The position numbers and the translations under genes are program-made. From NCBI RefSeq assembly GCF_029931775.1, contig NC_079320.1:39672510-39736509 (forward strand): DNA of 64,000 bases. Reading direction: 5' to 3'. Positions 9,901-19,542 of this stretch are shown here, one piece after another. This DNA is from Euleptes europaea. Lineage: Eukaryota; Chordata; Lepidosauria; Squamata; Sphaerodactylidae. The notes under the pieces are model-generated. The model ran no database searches, was not told where the DNA came from, and worked only from the letters and a program-made list of their open reading frames with translations. Position 1 is the first letter of the stretch, and each line of letters opens with the position of its first letter.

Positions 9901-12172
9901 TTCTACATCGCTTGTTTTTCCTGCCTTTAAATAAAAGCTGTTTGTTTAAGTGCAGGTCAGGACTTGAATGGGGCATCCATAACACCTCCAAAAATGGCTG
10001 TGCCATTCATGATGCATTTTTGAAGCTACGCTACAGCTCCTAACTGACATTCAATCAAGAATATTTTGAATGCAAGGGTTAAAACATTCGTAACATTACT
10101 GTTGAGAATTGTGTCAATATAACTGTACTGTATGATAAGAGACTGGGTGCCCTTCTGAAGAACATACACCTCCTTTGATCATTGGCCTTTTATTTTTCCT
10201 TGCAGGTCACTTCGCTTGGCTTGTGGGAAGGTCAAGACTAAAGCACAAGATCATGCCTCCAGCTGTCTCTGGGCCACCAGAATTTGAGAGGACGTTCCGT
10301 GCTCAGTAAGTGCTTTAAAATGGGACATTCTTACATAGTTAGCTAAGGGCCAAACTAGATGCAAGAGGAATCCCTGTGTATTTATTTACTGGTCTGACTT
10401 TTCATGTGTAAAGTGTGTGTATGGAGGGGGGTATCTTTTAAAAACTGAAAACAGAGAACTCAGATGAGGGGAGCTAAATCCTGCCCCCTCTTTACATTGC
10501 TGCTCATACTCTCTGAAAGATTTTCATTTGGGGACATGCCGATTAGTGACAAGTGGCTTTGGTGGGTAATTCTAATTAGAGCAATGTGAGGAAAGTGTTT
10601 TGCTATCAGAAGTGAGCCAAACTGGAAGAACTGTTTTAAACAGCAGAGAACAGTGAAGTAAGAAGTTTCGTACAGGCTTCTGTCTGTGTGTCCTGGGTAT
10701 TCTGTTGCTTTTGAAGGTCTCTGAGCTCTAGCTTGTGGGGGAGGGAGATCACCAGGAATAGTTGCCTGTTGAAATCTTGCATTAATCTGAGGCTTTTGTC
10801 GCCTCCTCTTACTGTTCAACTGATCTAATTTGGAAGTAGGAAGCACTGCAACCGATTGTGGTCTTTGCAATGGAAGATTTTGGCCAGTGATGTCAAAATA
10901 AATGAACTCTACAGACGCTTCAATGCATACTATTTAAAATAGTGCACATTTGCTTGTATTCACCCTGCTTGTTTAGGTCATATTCTAATCAGTTTATTTT
11001 GTAGGCAGAACTGTGTGGAGTCTTACCCTATCTTCCTAGTGACCTTGTGGATTGCTGGATGCTTTTTCAATCAAGGTAGTCACAATAGCTGTTAAATAAC
11101 CTTTTAAAAAAAATGCTTTGCATATTGCATTTTACTCCTGTGCCGTGGTGGTTCCTCCATGTTTATCAAGACCTTTCTGCTTAAATACATAATAATGTCA
11201 ATTGTGCTTGCTGTTTATTCCCCATTGTCTCCTCTTCATAGACTTGAATTGTTCATAAAGTTATTGGAATATTTGGGTGTAACAGTTCTGTGTTTATTGT
11301 TGTGGGCCCAGGAGAAGAGGCAGAATGAAAGTGATTAAAAATAACTACTAAATTAATTATGTTGAAATAATTAGTTAAAGTTTATGTACTTTTCAATTTA
11401 AATGATCAATTAAGTATTAAGAATGCATTTTAATGGTCTTGCTGACTGTTCTTTAATCTTTCTCAGAAATATCTGCAATTTTCGGTCTGATATTTATGTT
11501 TGCACGTCACAAATACTTCCATGGCTATGCAGAATCCGCGAAAGGAAGGTAAAGAGGATCACCAGTTTTGTTCATGTTGGCTCCAGATGAATGTTAATGC
11601 AGTGCCATGAAAGCCTTTAGGAGTCGCATGCCAAGATGCATGAAAGGGCTATAATGGGCTCAAGCTCCTTGTGAGCTAGGCGTATGCCTGAAGTCATGCT
11701 CCAGACTCCCCTGCATGATGCATCTTGTCTGCTGAGCTATCACTAATGTAGACAGGTTCCCTGAAGGAGTAAGTTGGAAATGCCCTGCTTTGCATGCACT
11801 GCTGTGTTTTAACTGGTGTAGAGAATTACTGCCATCATTTGTGATTGTCTACCGATGTTGTGAATTTGCCACGTGTATCTTAAGCAGTAAAATCATATGA
11901 CTCTAAAAAGCAGAGGGGGAGATGAGATGAAGTGAGAACTATTTTTAAACTAGTGTCCTGCAGCTCTTATAGCTGTAGAAAGTACACTTGTGTATATGTG
12001 TAACTTTTCTTTTTCTCCTTTTCCATTCATATCTTTTAGATTAGCAGGTTTTTATTTGAATGCAGTGGTTTTGATGTTCCTGATTGCCTTGAGCACAACA
12101 GGGATTGTGAATAGCTTTCTGGATGAATATTTGGACTTCAACATAGGAAAGAAACTACGTAAACTGATCTAA
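851..12172 (+). CDS. MGST2: MGST2, microsomal glutathione S-transferase 2 (complete, 5 coding exons)
   Basis: Joining 851-908, 10206-10305, 11005-11075, 11467-11548 and 12040-12172 gives 444 nt, or 147 residues plus TAA, the same length as human MGST2. Every junction is GT-AG and the phases agree. The product is a MAPEG-family integral membrane protein of the ER/nuclear envelope. By family it conjugates glutathione, including to leukotriene A4 to make LTC4, and reduces lipid hydroperoxides. The family signature [17 protein letters not shown] covers residues 42-58. Residues matching the glutathione site of LTC4 synthase are present: Arg30, Arg51, Asn55, Glu58, Arg90, Tyr93, Tyr97 and the thiolate-activating Arg104. 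Four hydrophobic helices are visible. The C-terminal [20 protein letters not shown] closely follows human MGST2 from memory, which separates it from LTC4S and FLAP. MAML3 lies convergently downstream, as in human. No disruption was seen. Confidence 0.95.
989..1217. repeat. Foldback (palindromic) element, copy 1
   Basis: The element begins GGAGCCGTGTTAGTCTGTCT. It then has inverted arms that meet at GTGAGCCACAG/CTGTGGCTCAC around 1101. The block CAGAAAATATTTTTGGTAGT appears twice in the right arm, a small internal duplication. The right end lacks the partner of the left terminus. It is related to 27641-27810 and 47436-47608 and is probably a non-autonomous DNA transposon. Confidence 0.75.
1544..1753 (+). 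mobile_element. hAT-type MITE, copy 1
   Basis: Ends are TAGGGTTGCCAG and, inverted, TAGAGTTGCCAG. Flanks TGTGTGGT (1536-1543) and TGTGGGGT (1754-1761) match at 7 of 8 positions. The 8-bp duplication and TARNG termini point to hAT. The element is about 210 bp and non-coding. Confidence 0.85.
1762..1890 (+). repeat. tRNA-derived SINE fragment
   Basis: It carries the body of the common SINE family of this window: a GATCCCCACTATGCCATGGA region, then GGGCTAGTCACTCTC, then a GAGGATAAAATGGGGGAGG tail. The 5' tRNA-like head is degraded or missing. Confidence 0.6.
1889..2158. repeat. Rearranged hAT-type MITE with extended foldback ends
   Basis: 1889-2085 is the same MITE family, but its inverted ends are unusually long and exact (GGAGGCAGGGTTGCCATCTC against its complement near 2066-2085). 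A partial second copy of the right half follows at 2087-2158, again starting with TTTTTCTCCAGGGGAGATCA. No 8-bp duplication is visible. Confidence 0.65.
2580..2776 (+). mobile_element. hAT-type MITE, copy 3
   Basis: Ends are CAGGGGTGCCAG and, inverted, CAGGGCTGCCAA. Flanks TTCTGATC (2572-2579) and TTCTGACC (2777-2784) match at 7 of 8 positions. Confidence 0.83.
2885..3047 (+). repeat. 5S-rRNA-derived SINE, truncated
   Basis: The start retains only the last part of the 5S-like head (GGCTAGTATTTGGATAAG). The body follows (GGCAATGGCAAACCACCTCC), then a BovB-like tail GGGTCACCATAAGTCAGC ending in CTTGGCGGCA. Confidence 0.7.
4017..4262 (-). repeat. tRNA-derived SINE, second family
   Basis: On the minus strand it starts GGGGCTGTGGCTCAGTGGTA (A-box-like) followed by GAGCATCTGCTTGGCATGCA and GGTCCCAGGTTCAAT (B-box-like). 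A body of about 170 bp follows. It is a SINE and not a functional tRNA gene. Confidence 0.8.
4797..4988 (+). repeat. 5S-rRNA-derived SINE, first of an adjacent pair
   Basis: The head matches the 5S internal promoter (CAGATCTCAGAAGCTAAGCA, then GGTACTTGGAAGAGGGACC). A body and a BovB-like tail ending GTCTGCGACTTGACACCAG follow. Another copy follows immediately. Confidence 0.82.
4990..5210 (+). repeat. 5S-rRNA-derived SINE, second of an adjacent pair
   Basis: The head contains GATCTTGGAAGCTAAGCAAG and GGTACTTGGAAGGGAGGCC. The tail reads GTCGTCATAAGTTGTCTGTG then ACTTGATGGCACTTTACACA and a short GATA run. It sits head to tail with the preceding copy. Confidence 0.85.
6989..7178 (+). repeat. tRNA-derived SINE with internal deletion
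   Basis: It starts GAGCCAATGTAGTTTAGCAG, then jumps to the B-box-like GGTTCAAATCCC. The tail is GAGGATAAAATGGGGAGA and an AATAAATA end. The stretch between the A and B boxes is missing. Confidence 0.65.
7436..7512 (+). repeat. LINE fragment, left of the hAT insertion
   Basis: Translation in one frame gives [15 protein letters not shown], which continues directly into [14 protein letters not shown] after the 446-bp hAT element at 7513-7958 is skipped. This makes it the left part of the LINE fragment at 7959-8370. Confidence 0.5.
7513..7958. mobile_element. Non-autonomous hAT element with perfect target duplication
   Basis: The inverted ends are CAGTGGTTCACAAACTTT and, inverted from the right, CAGTGGTTCCCAAAGTG. 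Both sides carry ATTTAACT (7505-7512 and 7959-7966), an exact 8-bp duplication typical of hAT. The interior is AT-rich and non-coding, so mobilisation would have needed a transposase in trans. Confidence 0.92.
7959..8370 (+). repeat. LINE C-terminal fragment and 3' tail
   Basis: The frame reads [15 protein letters not shown], then [20 protein letters not shown], a Cys/His pattern I associate with the extreme C-terminus of squamate non-LTR retrotransposons. It is followed by a 3' UTR with GGCCTGTAGGCTAAATCAGC and an ATTAAAG end. The frame is broken by stops, so it is a dead copy. The clade is not certain. Confidence 0.65.
10206..10305 (+). CDS. MGST2: MGST2 coding exon 2
   Basis: The exon is 100 nt, preceded by a pyrimidine-rich tract ending TTGCAG and followed by GTAAGT. 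It encodes residues 20-53, from the rest of helix 1 through the first loop. It contains Arg30 and the PPEFER part of the MAPEG signature, including Arg51. It enters with one leftover base and leaves with two. Confidence 0.95.
11005..11075 (+). CDS. MGST2: MGST2 coding exon 3
   Basis: The exon is 71 nt between TTTTGTAG and GTAGTC. It encodes [20 protein letters not shown] and the following FFNQ, which is helix 2. It carries Asn55 and Glu58 of the glutathione site. The tyrosine at position 59 of LTC4S is Ser59 here, next to Tyr60; human MGST2 has Phe59-Tyr60. Confidence 0.95.
11467..11548 (+). CDS. MGST2: MGST2 coding exon 4
   Basis: The exon is 82 nt between TTTCTCAG and GTAAAG. It encodes helix 3 and the following loop, ending [15 protein letters not shown]. 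It holds Arg90, Tyr93 and Tyr97 of the glutathione site and two bases of the Arg104 codon. Confidence 0.95.
12040..12172 (+). CDS. MGST2: MGST2 coding exon 5, with stop codon
   Basis: The acceptor is ATCTTTTAG. The first base completes the codon for the catalytic Arg104. The exon then encodes helix 4 and the conserved C-terminal tail [16 protein letters not shown], ending at TAA 12170-12172. The 3' UTR continues beyond for an unknown distance. Confidence 0.95.
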
Positions 12173-12742
12173 AGATTCTTCTTATGCATAAATCAGGCAG
12201 ACGCTTCTTCTGGATATCAAAAAAGAAGATAAATCGTATGGATTAAATTGCAAACAGTCTGATTTCTTCACTAGCATTCCTTTGCAATGCAAAATGTATG
12301 ACTTTCCTGAAATTTTGTTTACTTTCATGCATGCTGAAACATTCTGTCGGATTGGCAGACTATGTAAAATGCATTTATATTTGGAGATCCTGTTTAATAC
12401 TCTGCACAGCAGCAACACCAACAGCAACTTTTAACCATCTAGAAACCAAGGAGTCAAAATATGAAGTTGTGCAGCTCACACAACTCTGATCGAACTTGGC
12501 TAATGTTCCGGGATTCTTCATCTTGGCTTTTAATTTAGAATGCTTGTATTGATTTGGAATGTCTGTGGTGCCCGTGCATGCTTGGTGGGGGGAGAGGTTA
12601 GGGAGGAGGGAACAACTGCAGTGGAGCCAGTGCCGTTTCAGAAGTGGTGAGCCATGTAGATGGAGCAAATCAGTCAGAGAGGTTTGGTTATCCTAGGCCT
12701 GTTCAAGCCTAAATTAAGCCTAAACTGCCCCTAGAAGCTAAA

Positions 12743-13005
12743 ATGACTAAACTGAGGCTATCGTATTTTGGTCACATTATGAGAAGACAAGAGTCACTGG
12801 AAAAGACAGCCATGCTAGGAAAAGTTGAGGATAGCAGGAAAAGAGGAAGACGCAACAAGAGATGGGTTGACTCAATCAAAGAAGCCACAGCCCTCAGTTT
12901 GCAAGATCCGAGCAAGGCTGTCAAAGACATTTTGGAGGACTTTGATTCATAGGGTCGCCATGAATCAGAAGCAACTTGACGGCATTTAACACACACACAG
13001 GCCTG
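12743..13005 (+). repeat. BovB (RTE) LINE 3' end
   Basis: The frame encodes LRLSYFGHIMRRQESLEKTA and then MLGKVEDSRKRGRRNKRWVD, the typical C-terminus of RTE/BovB ORF2. The tail GGGTCGCCATGAATCAGAAG then CAACTTGACGGCATTTAACA and a CA run is the BovB 3' end. This tail matches the 3' ends of the 5S-SINEs here, consistent with BovB having mobilised them. Confidence 0.85.
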
Positions 13006-14562
13006 TTCAAACTTCTCCTCATACATTGAGTGTAATAACAGTATCATATAGAATGATGAAAAGTTTTCAAGAATACTGCTTTCTTTTCATTTTTAAATAA
13101 TAATTTCAGTAATTTAAACTACCATTCAGCTGTATTCCACACTAGTTAATCTGGAATAAGCGCTACCTGATAGTGACTCCTGGACACTATCCTTGACCTA
13201 AATTAGAGTCCCCATTTTACTTGTGAGCATGCACTGAAAAAGTAAACAAATTCAATAGGCAGCAGCCATATTCCCCCTAAGACACGACCGCAGCTCAGAC
13301 TGGCGCCCCTGGAATTCTGGCATCCCAGACCACTGGCTACATTGTCCCACTGGCTGGGACGACCCTATCTTACACTAATTTCTAGAAAACTGAGTTTTTG
13401 TGGTGGAAGAGAAGAGCATAGGTATGACGCATCATTTGAATAAAAATTAGATTTTTTCTGAGACTAAGGGGTTGAATCTGTTCTTGATCTAATTTATTTT
13501 TAGTTTGTACTGTGAGTGAGTGGGTAGGAGAGAAGGAGTGAGTGTGAGGCAGAAGACAGATGTAAGATAAAAACAAGATGCGAACCACTCTGAGCCAGAC
13601 TTCATAATGAAACTGTCAAACAAGCATCACATCCATCAGTCTGGCCCTCCCTGCTTGCTCTCTCTCTCGTTGTTGCTGCTGCCATGGCTGCCGTAGTCTC
13701 CGTTTCCTATTTAGGCTGGTGAAAGCTAGCTAACTGCCTTGCCGTCAGGTGCCTAAAGTGGGGAACTACTGTACCATTTCCATGTCAGGCCTCTGGCTGT
13801 GGGATGCTGAAACTTCCCTGGTATGTTGGAGGAGGAAAAGGCAGCAGAAGCACACAGGAGGGAAACAACTGACTGGTGATAATCTCTTCTGTCAGCTCAC
13901 CAGTGAAATTGGGCTTGTAGTGTAGCTAAAGAATGCACAGTGGCTAATATTCACTGAGCCAGTAGCAAGAGATAACTACCAGTTGTAAGTAGGAGGTATT
14001 TGAAGGTCAGATGTTCCATTTCCTTGGCTTGCAAGATCCTGAAAATTTAGGAATATGGGGCATGGGAGTATAATCAGTTGAAAGGAATATATAGATGATG
14101 GGGGGTTAACAGGCAAGTGAGAAGAATCAGGAGCAGGATCGTTGGAGATGAATCAGCTTTATTTAACTAAAAATGAGCGAGTTTTGCATCTGCACACCGA
14201 ACTAAAGCAAGTTTCCCACACACCAAGATAAAATGCAACTGACTCTAAATAGCTGCTGTTGCTGCTCAGCAGCACACGGAGGGAACAAGGCCGCCTTAAT
14301 CTTCAAAACAAAACTAGCAGAGCATTTAAGTGCCCTCCACCCGTCAAATATTTGATGAGCCACGTTGACTACTCCCTGAGGTTTCATTTTCCTGAAGAAG
14401 AGTCGGGACCAGAGGTGACTAACCATTTTATCCATGCAATATTGCATGTGATTATTCAAGTCTACTTGGCCTCTTTGGCAGTCATAAGTATCCCGGGACA
14501 TAGAGGAGGAGAAGTGAAGGGAGATGAATCTATATAAAATGTCATTCTTCCCGACAGCGGCA

Positions 14563-14935
14563 GCAGAAACATAAGGCCCTGCTGGATCAGAGCAGTGGGT
14601 CCATCTAGTCCAGCATCCTATTTCATACACTGGCCAACCAGCTGCCCTTGAGGGCCAACAAACAGGGCACTAAGGTCAAGGCCTTCCCAATGCTGCTTCC
14701 TAGCACTGGTATTCAGAGGTCTGCTGTCTTAATATATGGAAGCTCCCTTCAGTCACCATGCCTAGTAGCCATTGATGGACCCCATACTCCATGGATTTGT
14801 ATAACCACCTTTTTAAAGCTGTCCACACTTGTGTGGCCATCACTACGTCCACTGCAAGTGAATTCCACAACTTGTTTACATGTTAAGTAAAAATATATTT
14901 CCTTCCTGCCAAAGAGGCCCGAAACTACTGCCTAA
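14563..14935 (+). repeat. Dispersed sauropsid repeat (family not assigned), copy 1
   Basis: Landmarks are CCCTGCTGGATCAGAGCAGT, CCATCTAGTCCAGCATCCT, GGTATTCAGAGGTCTGCTG and GGCCATCACTACGTCCACTG. The same order of blocks occurs at 24290-24800 and 58495-58800. I know this as a common reptile repeat but cannot name it. Confidence 0.75.
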
Positions 14936-15730
14936 ACTTTATGGGGTGCCCCCAAGTATTATGGGAGTGAAAGGGTAAGGACCATATTACATCCTGAACA
15001 GTTAATTACATCCTGTAATGTGGGATTGATTCTAGTCTCCTGAACGAATGGAGGTCTCTTGGGCATCTGAACTTCTGAAAGGAAGCAGAAGCTAAAGTAC
15101 TATGAAGCCTTCATCTATTTCAGGTGAGAAACCCTGCTTATCCTATGTTTGTGACTGAAATCAAGCATTTAAGTAGGAACAAGAATCTGCCCAGGCAGGC
15201 TTTGCTGCAGCTATTAGAACTGAGGTGGATCTGTAAGTCAAGCTGGGACATCCAGCAGCACAGCCCAAATGGCTAAGGAAAAGCTCCCATGTCAGAAGAC
15301 TAAAATAAATCAATGTACCTTTTTGAACATCTTTTTAAGTTAAGCAGAAAGTTCAAAAGTTGCATAAGAGTGTTCAAACAATATAATATAACAGTGAATG
15401 TGAATATAGAATTGATTCAGCTGTGCAAAACATGCTATCCTCACTAACTTGAACTGAGCAGAAATTAGAGCATCCACACAGGCTTTGATTTCTTGCAAAT
15501 AATCAAGTTCATAAACGAAAAACAAATAAATGAAAAGCTACATGGAATATCTGCAGTGAATTGAAGTTTCATTGGAGAAGATGCATTCATCAGTCAAATG
15601 AACACTCAAATACACCCTCACGTACACTTGACATCTTTCATGGGTTCTCCCCTCATCAGATCCCTTTAAAATTGGTTCAGAAGGCAAGAGTCCTAAAAAT
15701 TAGAGCTAAACAGATCTCTGATAGCAATAT

Positions 15731-18556
15731 TTTATTTTTTTCTTTAAAATTGGTATGTTATTAGTTTCTTTCTACATTTTTTCCAGAGCTCTGTACAGTC
15801 CTCAAAAGGAAATAAGCAATGCTCAATGTACAAAGTAAAAAACGGTAAACTAGAAAAATCTGAATAAAATGGAGCAATTTGCCAGCAAGGATACAGTACA
15901 AATTAGTAATTAGACATCTGAAGTGCAATACCACTGCAGTGAGGATGAGTTAAAGAATGAAATAAAAATACTCTATTTTAAACAAACATTATATATATAT
16001 ATATTTATATATATATTTATATTTATATGCATATATTTTACAGATTAGACCCAATGATATCTGCAGGATTGTAAAAACATATTTACAAATAATTCTTTTT
16101 TTAAACATTTCATATACATCAGCACCGTAGTTAAAAACAAAACAAAAACAAAGATTAAAATTTGACTCTTTTATTACTTGGTCCCAGTCTAGAATATTTG
16201 GAGGAAGCTTTAAACAGATAATAGATTTTGAGGCCTGATCACCAAACTGAATGCAAGTCCCTGAACCTCTCTGCAAAGGCAAAAGTGAAGTTTCATAGCT
16301 CGTTAGATTTTGTGCAAATCAGAGTCCCAAAGTCCTTCTCTTTTCATTGTCACCCATCTTAGGAAACTCAGAGAGGTAAATGAGAACTGCCATTTGGTAC
16401 CAGTATTATTCTTCTGCATCCCTTAGCAACTGGTTTAAAGGAAGAGATTTTTTGTGCCCCTCCAATCTTCATTTGGCTCCTAAAACACACACACACACAC
16501 AAAGCTGATTAATGCAACACTTCCCTGGGGCTAAAACCAGAGTTCGCTTTGGCACACAATGGCCGGGTGCCGCATAAGCAGTTCTCATCTTGTTCTGCAT
16601 GGGACAAGCGAAGTACGTTGCCCCACACAGTTCATCCTGCACTGAATGGGAAGAATGGGAAGATGGCCCTGTAGTAATTCTGGAAAATAAATACTTTACC
16701 ACATGTTAAGTGCACAGATGTGCAAGTGCAGTGATCTACACTGCAGCACAAGCTAAACTGTTTCGGCACTGATATATCCAACTGCATGTGAGCCATTTTA
16801 AAAACATGCTAACTCAAAAGCCAGGAGAGTGGCATTTAGAGTGGAGAAGCATAGGATCAAGTGAAAGGGTTAAGTACCCCTCCTCTCTGCTGCTTCTCTG
16901 CTAAAAATAATTTGCTCTAGCAGTGTATTTTTTCTGGGAAGTGGGGAAAGACCATTGGGTTTCTGTTGCATGCATTTGCATGTAGTATGCAGTAAGGCCC
17001 AAATGATCAGTTTAATACCAATTCTGTGTTCAACACTGGCAAAAAATGTCTCATACGACCAGAAATATGACACTTCAGTTCCCATCATTATCAGTTTCTT
17101 CATTCAGACATGACAATCGATCCCATGTAACAAGTCAGGGACAATGTTTTTAGAATCTCATTCTTCAGTTTGTTGATAAGCCTACATTCAGACATCACAT
17201 TAAATTGGACTTTAATCAAACAGCAGTTTATAAACCCTGGTTTGTTGTGATGTATGAACGCAACCAGAAACTTAACTTTTAGTTCTTTAGGGCCTAGACA
17301 AAGCACTTCCAACTCTAGTCACACAAAACAGTTGCTACACAATTCCATATGACGATGACTTTTGGGATGGTCAAAAACTTTATGTTCAATTACCACTAGA
17401 AGTTACCTTAATGGAAGGATTTCTCCTTCCTAACTTTGTTTCTCATGGACTAGTTTAGGCATCTTCAGGAGCTTCTTTATATTAGCAAATCTGAATGACA
17501 GCACATGATTTGAGCAATGTTTACTGTAAACTTGCGTCCAACATGGCCATAGATACAATGACACTGGTGCCTAATTTATAACCATCATAGCCAACACAAT
17601 AATCAGCCCTTCTTTGTGTGACCTCTATACAGGGTCCTCCTCAACTCCTTAGAACACCAGAAAAATATTTCAGAGACTCTGAACATCAGTTATCAACCCC
17701 TATGTATACCGACACCATGCAAGACCTCACTCATCTTGCATTTCCAGGAAATGAACAAGGTAGAAGTCAACAGTTTCTAATTATTTGACATGGATCTCCC
17801 CCTTTTAATGTCTTTATTTCAAATGTGTGTTCCTGTCTTTGGTGGCTGCTGCCTACTGAGCATTTGCCTGTCAGGGATCTCTAGATTCCCCCCCCCTCAT
17901 TATTAAAGTGAATAAAAAATTGAGGAATTGGACAGCAGAGGAAAGGCAAATGATCCAGATGTGGGGTTTCGCGACACCTAAAGATGCTAGTCCACTAAAT
18001 AAACCCATTCTGCTATGGGTATATCCACTCACAATCCATAATTGTTCTGTAACCAGGTATGACAATTAAATCAGAGAATTAGGTATACAGAGAAACTTGG
18101 TATCTGCTTCAACTCAGCGTTCAGCACCTGTTCTGACCTGTGTGTTCATGGCGTGTACAATCACCTCCCTGTGTTCTTGCAAGGAGCAGCTGCCTGAATC
18201 CTGAAAGCTACAACCATTCCAGTGAATCTGAGTGGGAAACTGCACTGCTTTGGGCCAGCCAGTGCTTTGCCACACTTAGACGCTGCCAAGCCCTTTTCCT
18301 GGCCCAGGGGCGGGGAGGGGGCTGTTTTGGTAGCCTCTCCCCCACACGCAGTGGTCGCACTACGGCATGGAGGCTGCTGTGGGGAAGTTTACGAGGCCTA
18401 CTTGGCAACGCTTTCAACTCCATTGAAGCCATTTGTCGTCAGCTGTTTTGCACAGCTCGAAAAACAAAACGAAGAAACAAGGATGGAAAACATCCTGCTT
18501 TCCTTTTTTTTTTAAACATCCCCATGATGGTTTGTAACTGTACACACACCCATGCA
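15731..18556 (-). other. MAML3: Probable MAML3 3' UTR
   Basis: The 2.8 kb after the stop codon are nearly free of recognisable transposons, unlike the rest of the window, apart from short (TA)n and (CA)n runs near 15990-16035 and 16482-16501. An AATAAA on the minus strand at 15736-15731 could end the transcript. Another at 17818-17813 would give a shorter UTR. The extent is inferred and needs transcript data. Confidence 0.4.
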
Positions 18557-19542
18557 CTATGGATTTCCAAACAACTCATCAAGTTCTTGCATCCACTCAT
18601 CTCCTGGTCCACCTTTAATGATGGAGTCTACTAGGTCTGTGCCTTCTGCTAGATTTGGAAAGGAACCTCCAGCTCCTTCATTACTGTAACTATAAGCCAT
18701 GTCCTGAGTAGGATTCCTTTCGTACACCTGACCTTGGTTGCTCTGAGTGAAGTTACCCCCTGCTATTTGTTGTGCAGGGGACTGGTTAAAACCAGTCATT
18801 GTGGAAACTGCCTGGTTTATTGCAGGCATAACCATTGATCTGGCTTGATTATTGGTTCCTTGTCCAGGGAGTGGTTGCAACATTTGCCTTCCCATGGCTG
18901 GGTTGAGGGTCCTTACTGTTCCACTTGAGTCCATGACAGATTGACTGATGCCTTGTGGGAAATGTTGTTTAGGTAGCCTTGGCTGACCAGATTGCATTGG
19001 ATAAGCCGTGCCATTATTGAAAGGCCCGATTTCACCGCTAGTCCTTCCAGGGATACCTTGTAAGCCTCGTGTCTGCCAGTTCTGTGCTCCTTGTGGGACA
19101 GGCCCCATCATGTTTTGAAGTCTGGGAGCTTGTGGTCTGGGCAGAACCTGACCCACAGGGCCTTTCAGCTGCTGGTGCTGTTGAGATAAGGTGGAATTCA
19201 CCAACATGTTTGGACCAAAGCTGCTAACCATGCCAACCCCTTGCGTTGAGCTGGGCTGTCTTGGCCCTTGGCTTGGGTTATGTGCCAGGCTCATGCTACT
19301 TTGGTTTGGGTGCTGCAACATTTGGCTCATTGCTGTGTTCATATTGTACATTCCTGGTTGGCTGGTTGCTGGGCTGCTATAGGGAGCCATTCCCATTTCA
19401 GACTGGCCAGCGGCAGCGGATATTGTCCCGGAGTTCTGGGAGGCCCCCATGGCCATCATACTGGTGTTCTGGGACATAATTCGGGAAGTCCTCATACTCT
19501 GAAGGGCTGCCTGGTTCCTCGCTGCTATTTCTTGCGGAGAAC
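18557..19542 (-). CDS. MAML3: MAML3 last coding exon, with stop codon
   Basis: The minus-strand acceptor follows a long pyrimidine tract ending CTTTTCTAG, so the frame upstream of 19542 is intronic. The exon is 986 nt and ends with TAG at 18559-18557. It encodes about 328 residues of Gln/Met/Ser/Pro-rich transactivation sequence and the acidic tail DEWMQELDELFGNP. No break was seen across the exon. Open frames on the opposite strand here are shadows. Confidence 0.95.

Larger units (their letters stand above)
909..10205 (+). other. MGST2 intron 1 (9.3 kb)
   Basis: The intron runs from donor GTAAGA to acceptor TTGCAG. It holds the foldback repeat, hAT MITEs, SINEs, LINE fragment and hAT element listed separately. 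I recognise nothing in 3060-4015, 5210-6985, 7190-7430 or 8375-10200. Open frames in these stretches are short and show no recognisable protein. Confidence 0.85.
10306..12039 (+). other. MGST2 introns 2-4
   Basis: Between the four downstream exons lie introns at 10306-11004, 11076-11466 and 11549-12039. I see no recognisable repeat or RNA gene in them. Confidence 0.8.
12173..15730. other. MGST2 3' UTR and intergenic space between the convergent genes
   Basis: The end of MGST2 transcription is not clear. An ATTAAA at 12242-12247 and an AATAAA at 13439-13444 are possible polyadenylation signals. The interval carries a BovB 3' end and one dispersed sauropsid repeat. I recognise nothing in 13010-14560 or 14940-15730. 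Confidence 0.5.

Noticed and set aside
12743-12952. 69-residue plus-strand frame as an alternative gene next to MGST2
   Set aside because: The residues are the C-terminus of a BovB (RTE) ORF2, directly followed by the BovB 3' tail.
18140-18634. 164-residue plus-strand frame opposite the end of MAML3
   Set aside because: It runs antisense to the MAML3 3' UTR and last codons, is low in complexity and has no recognisable homology. It is a shadow frame.
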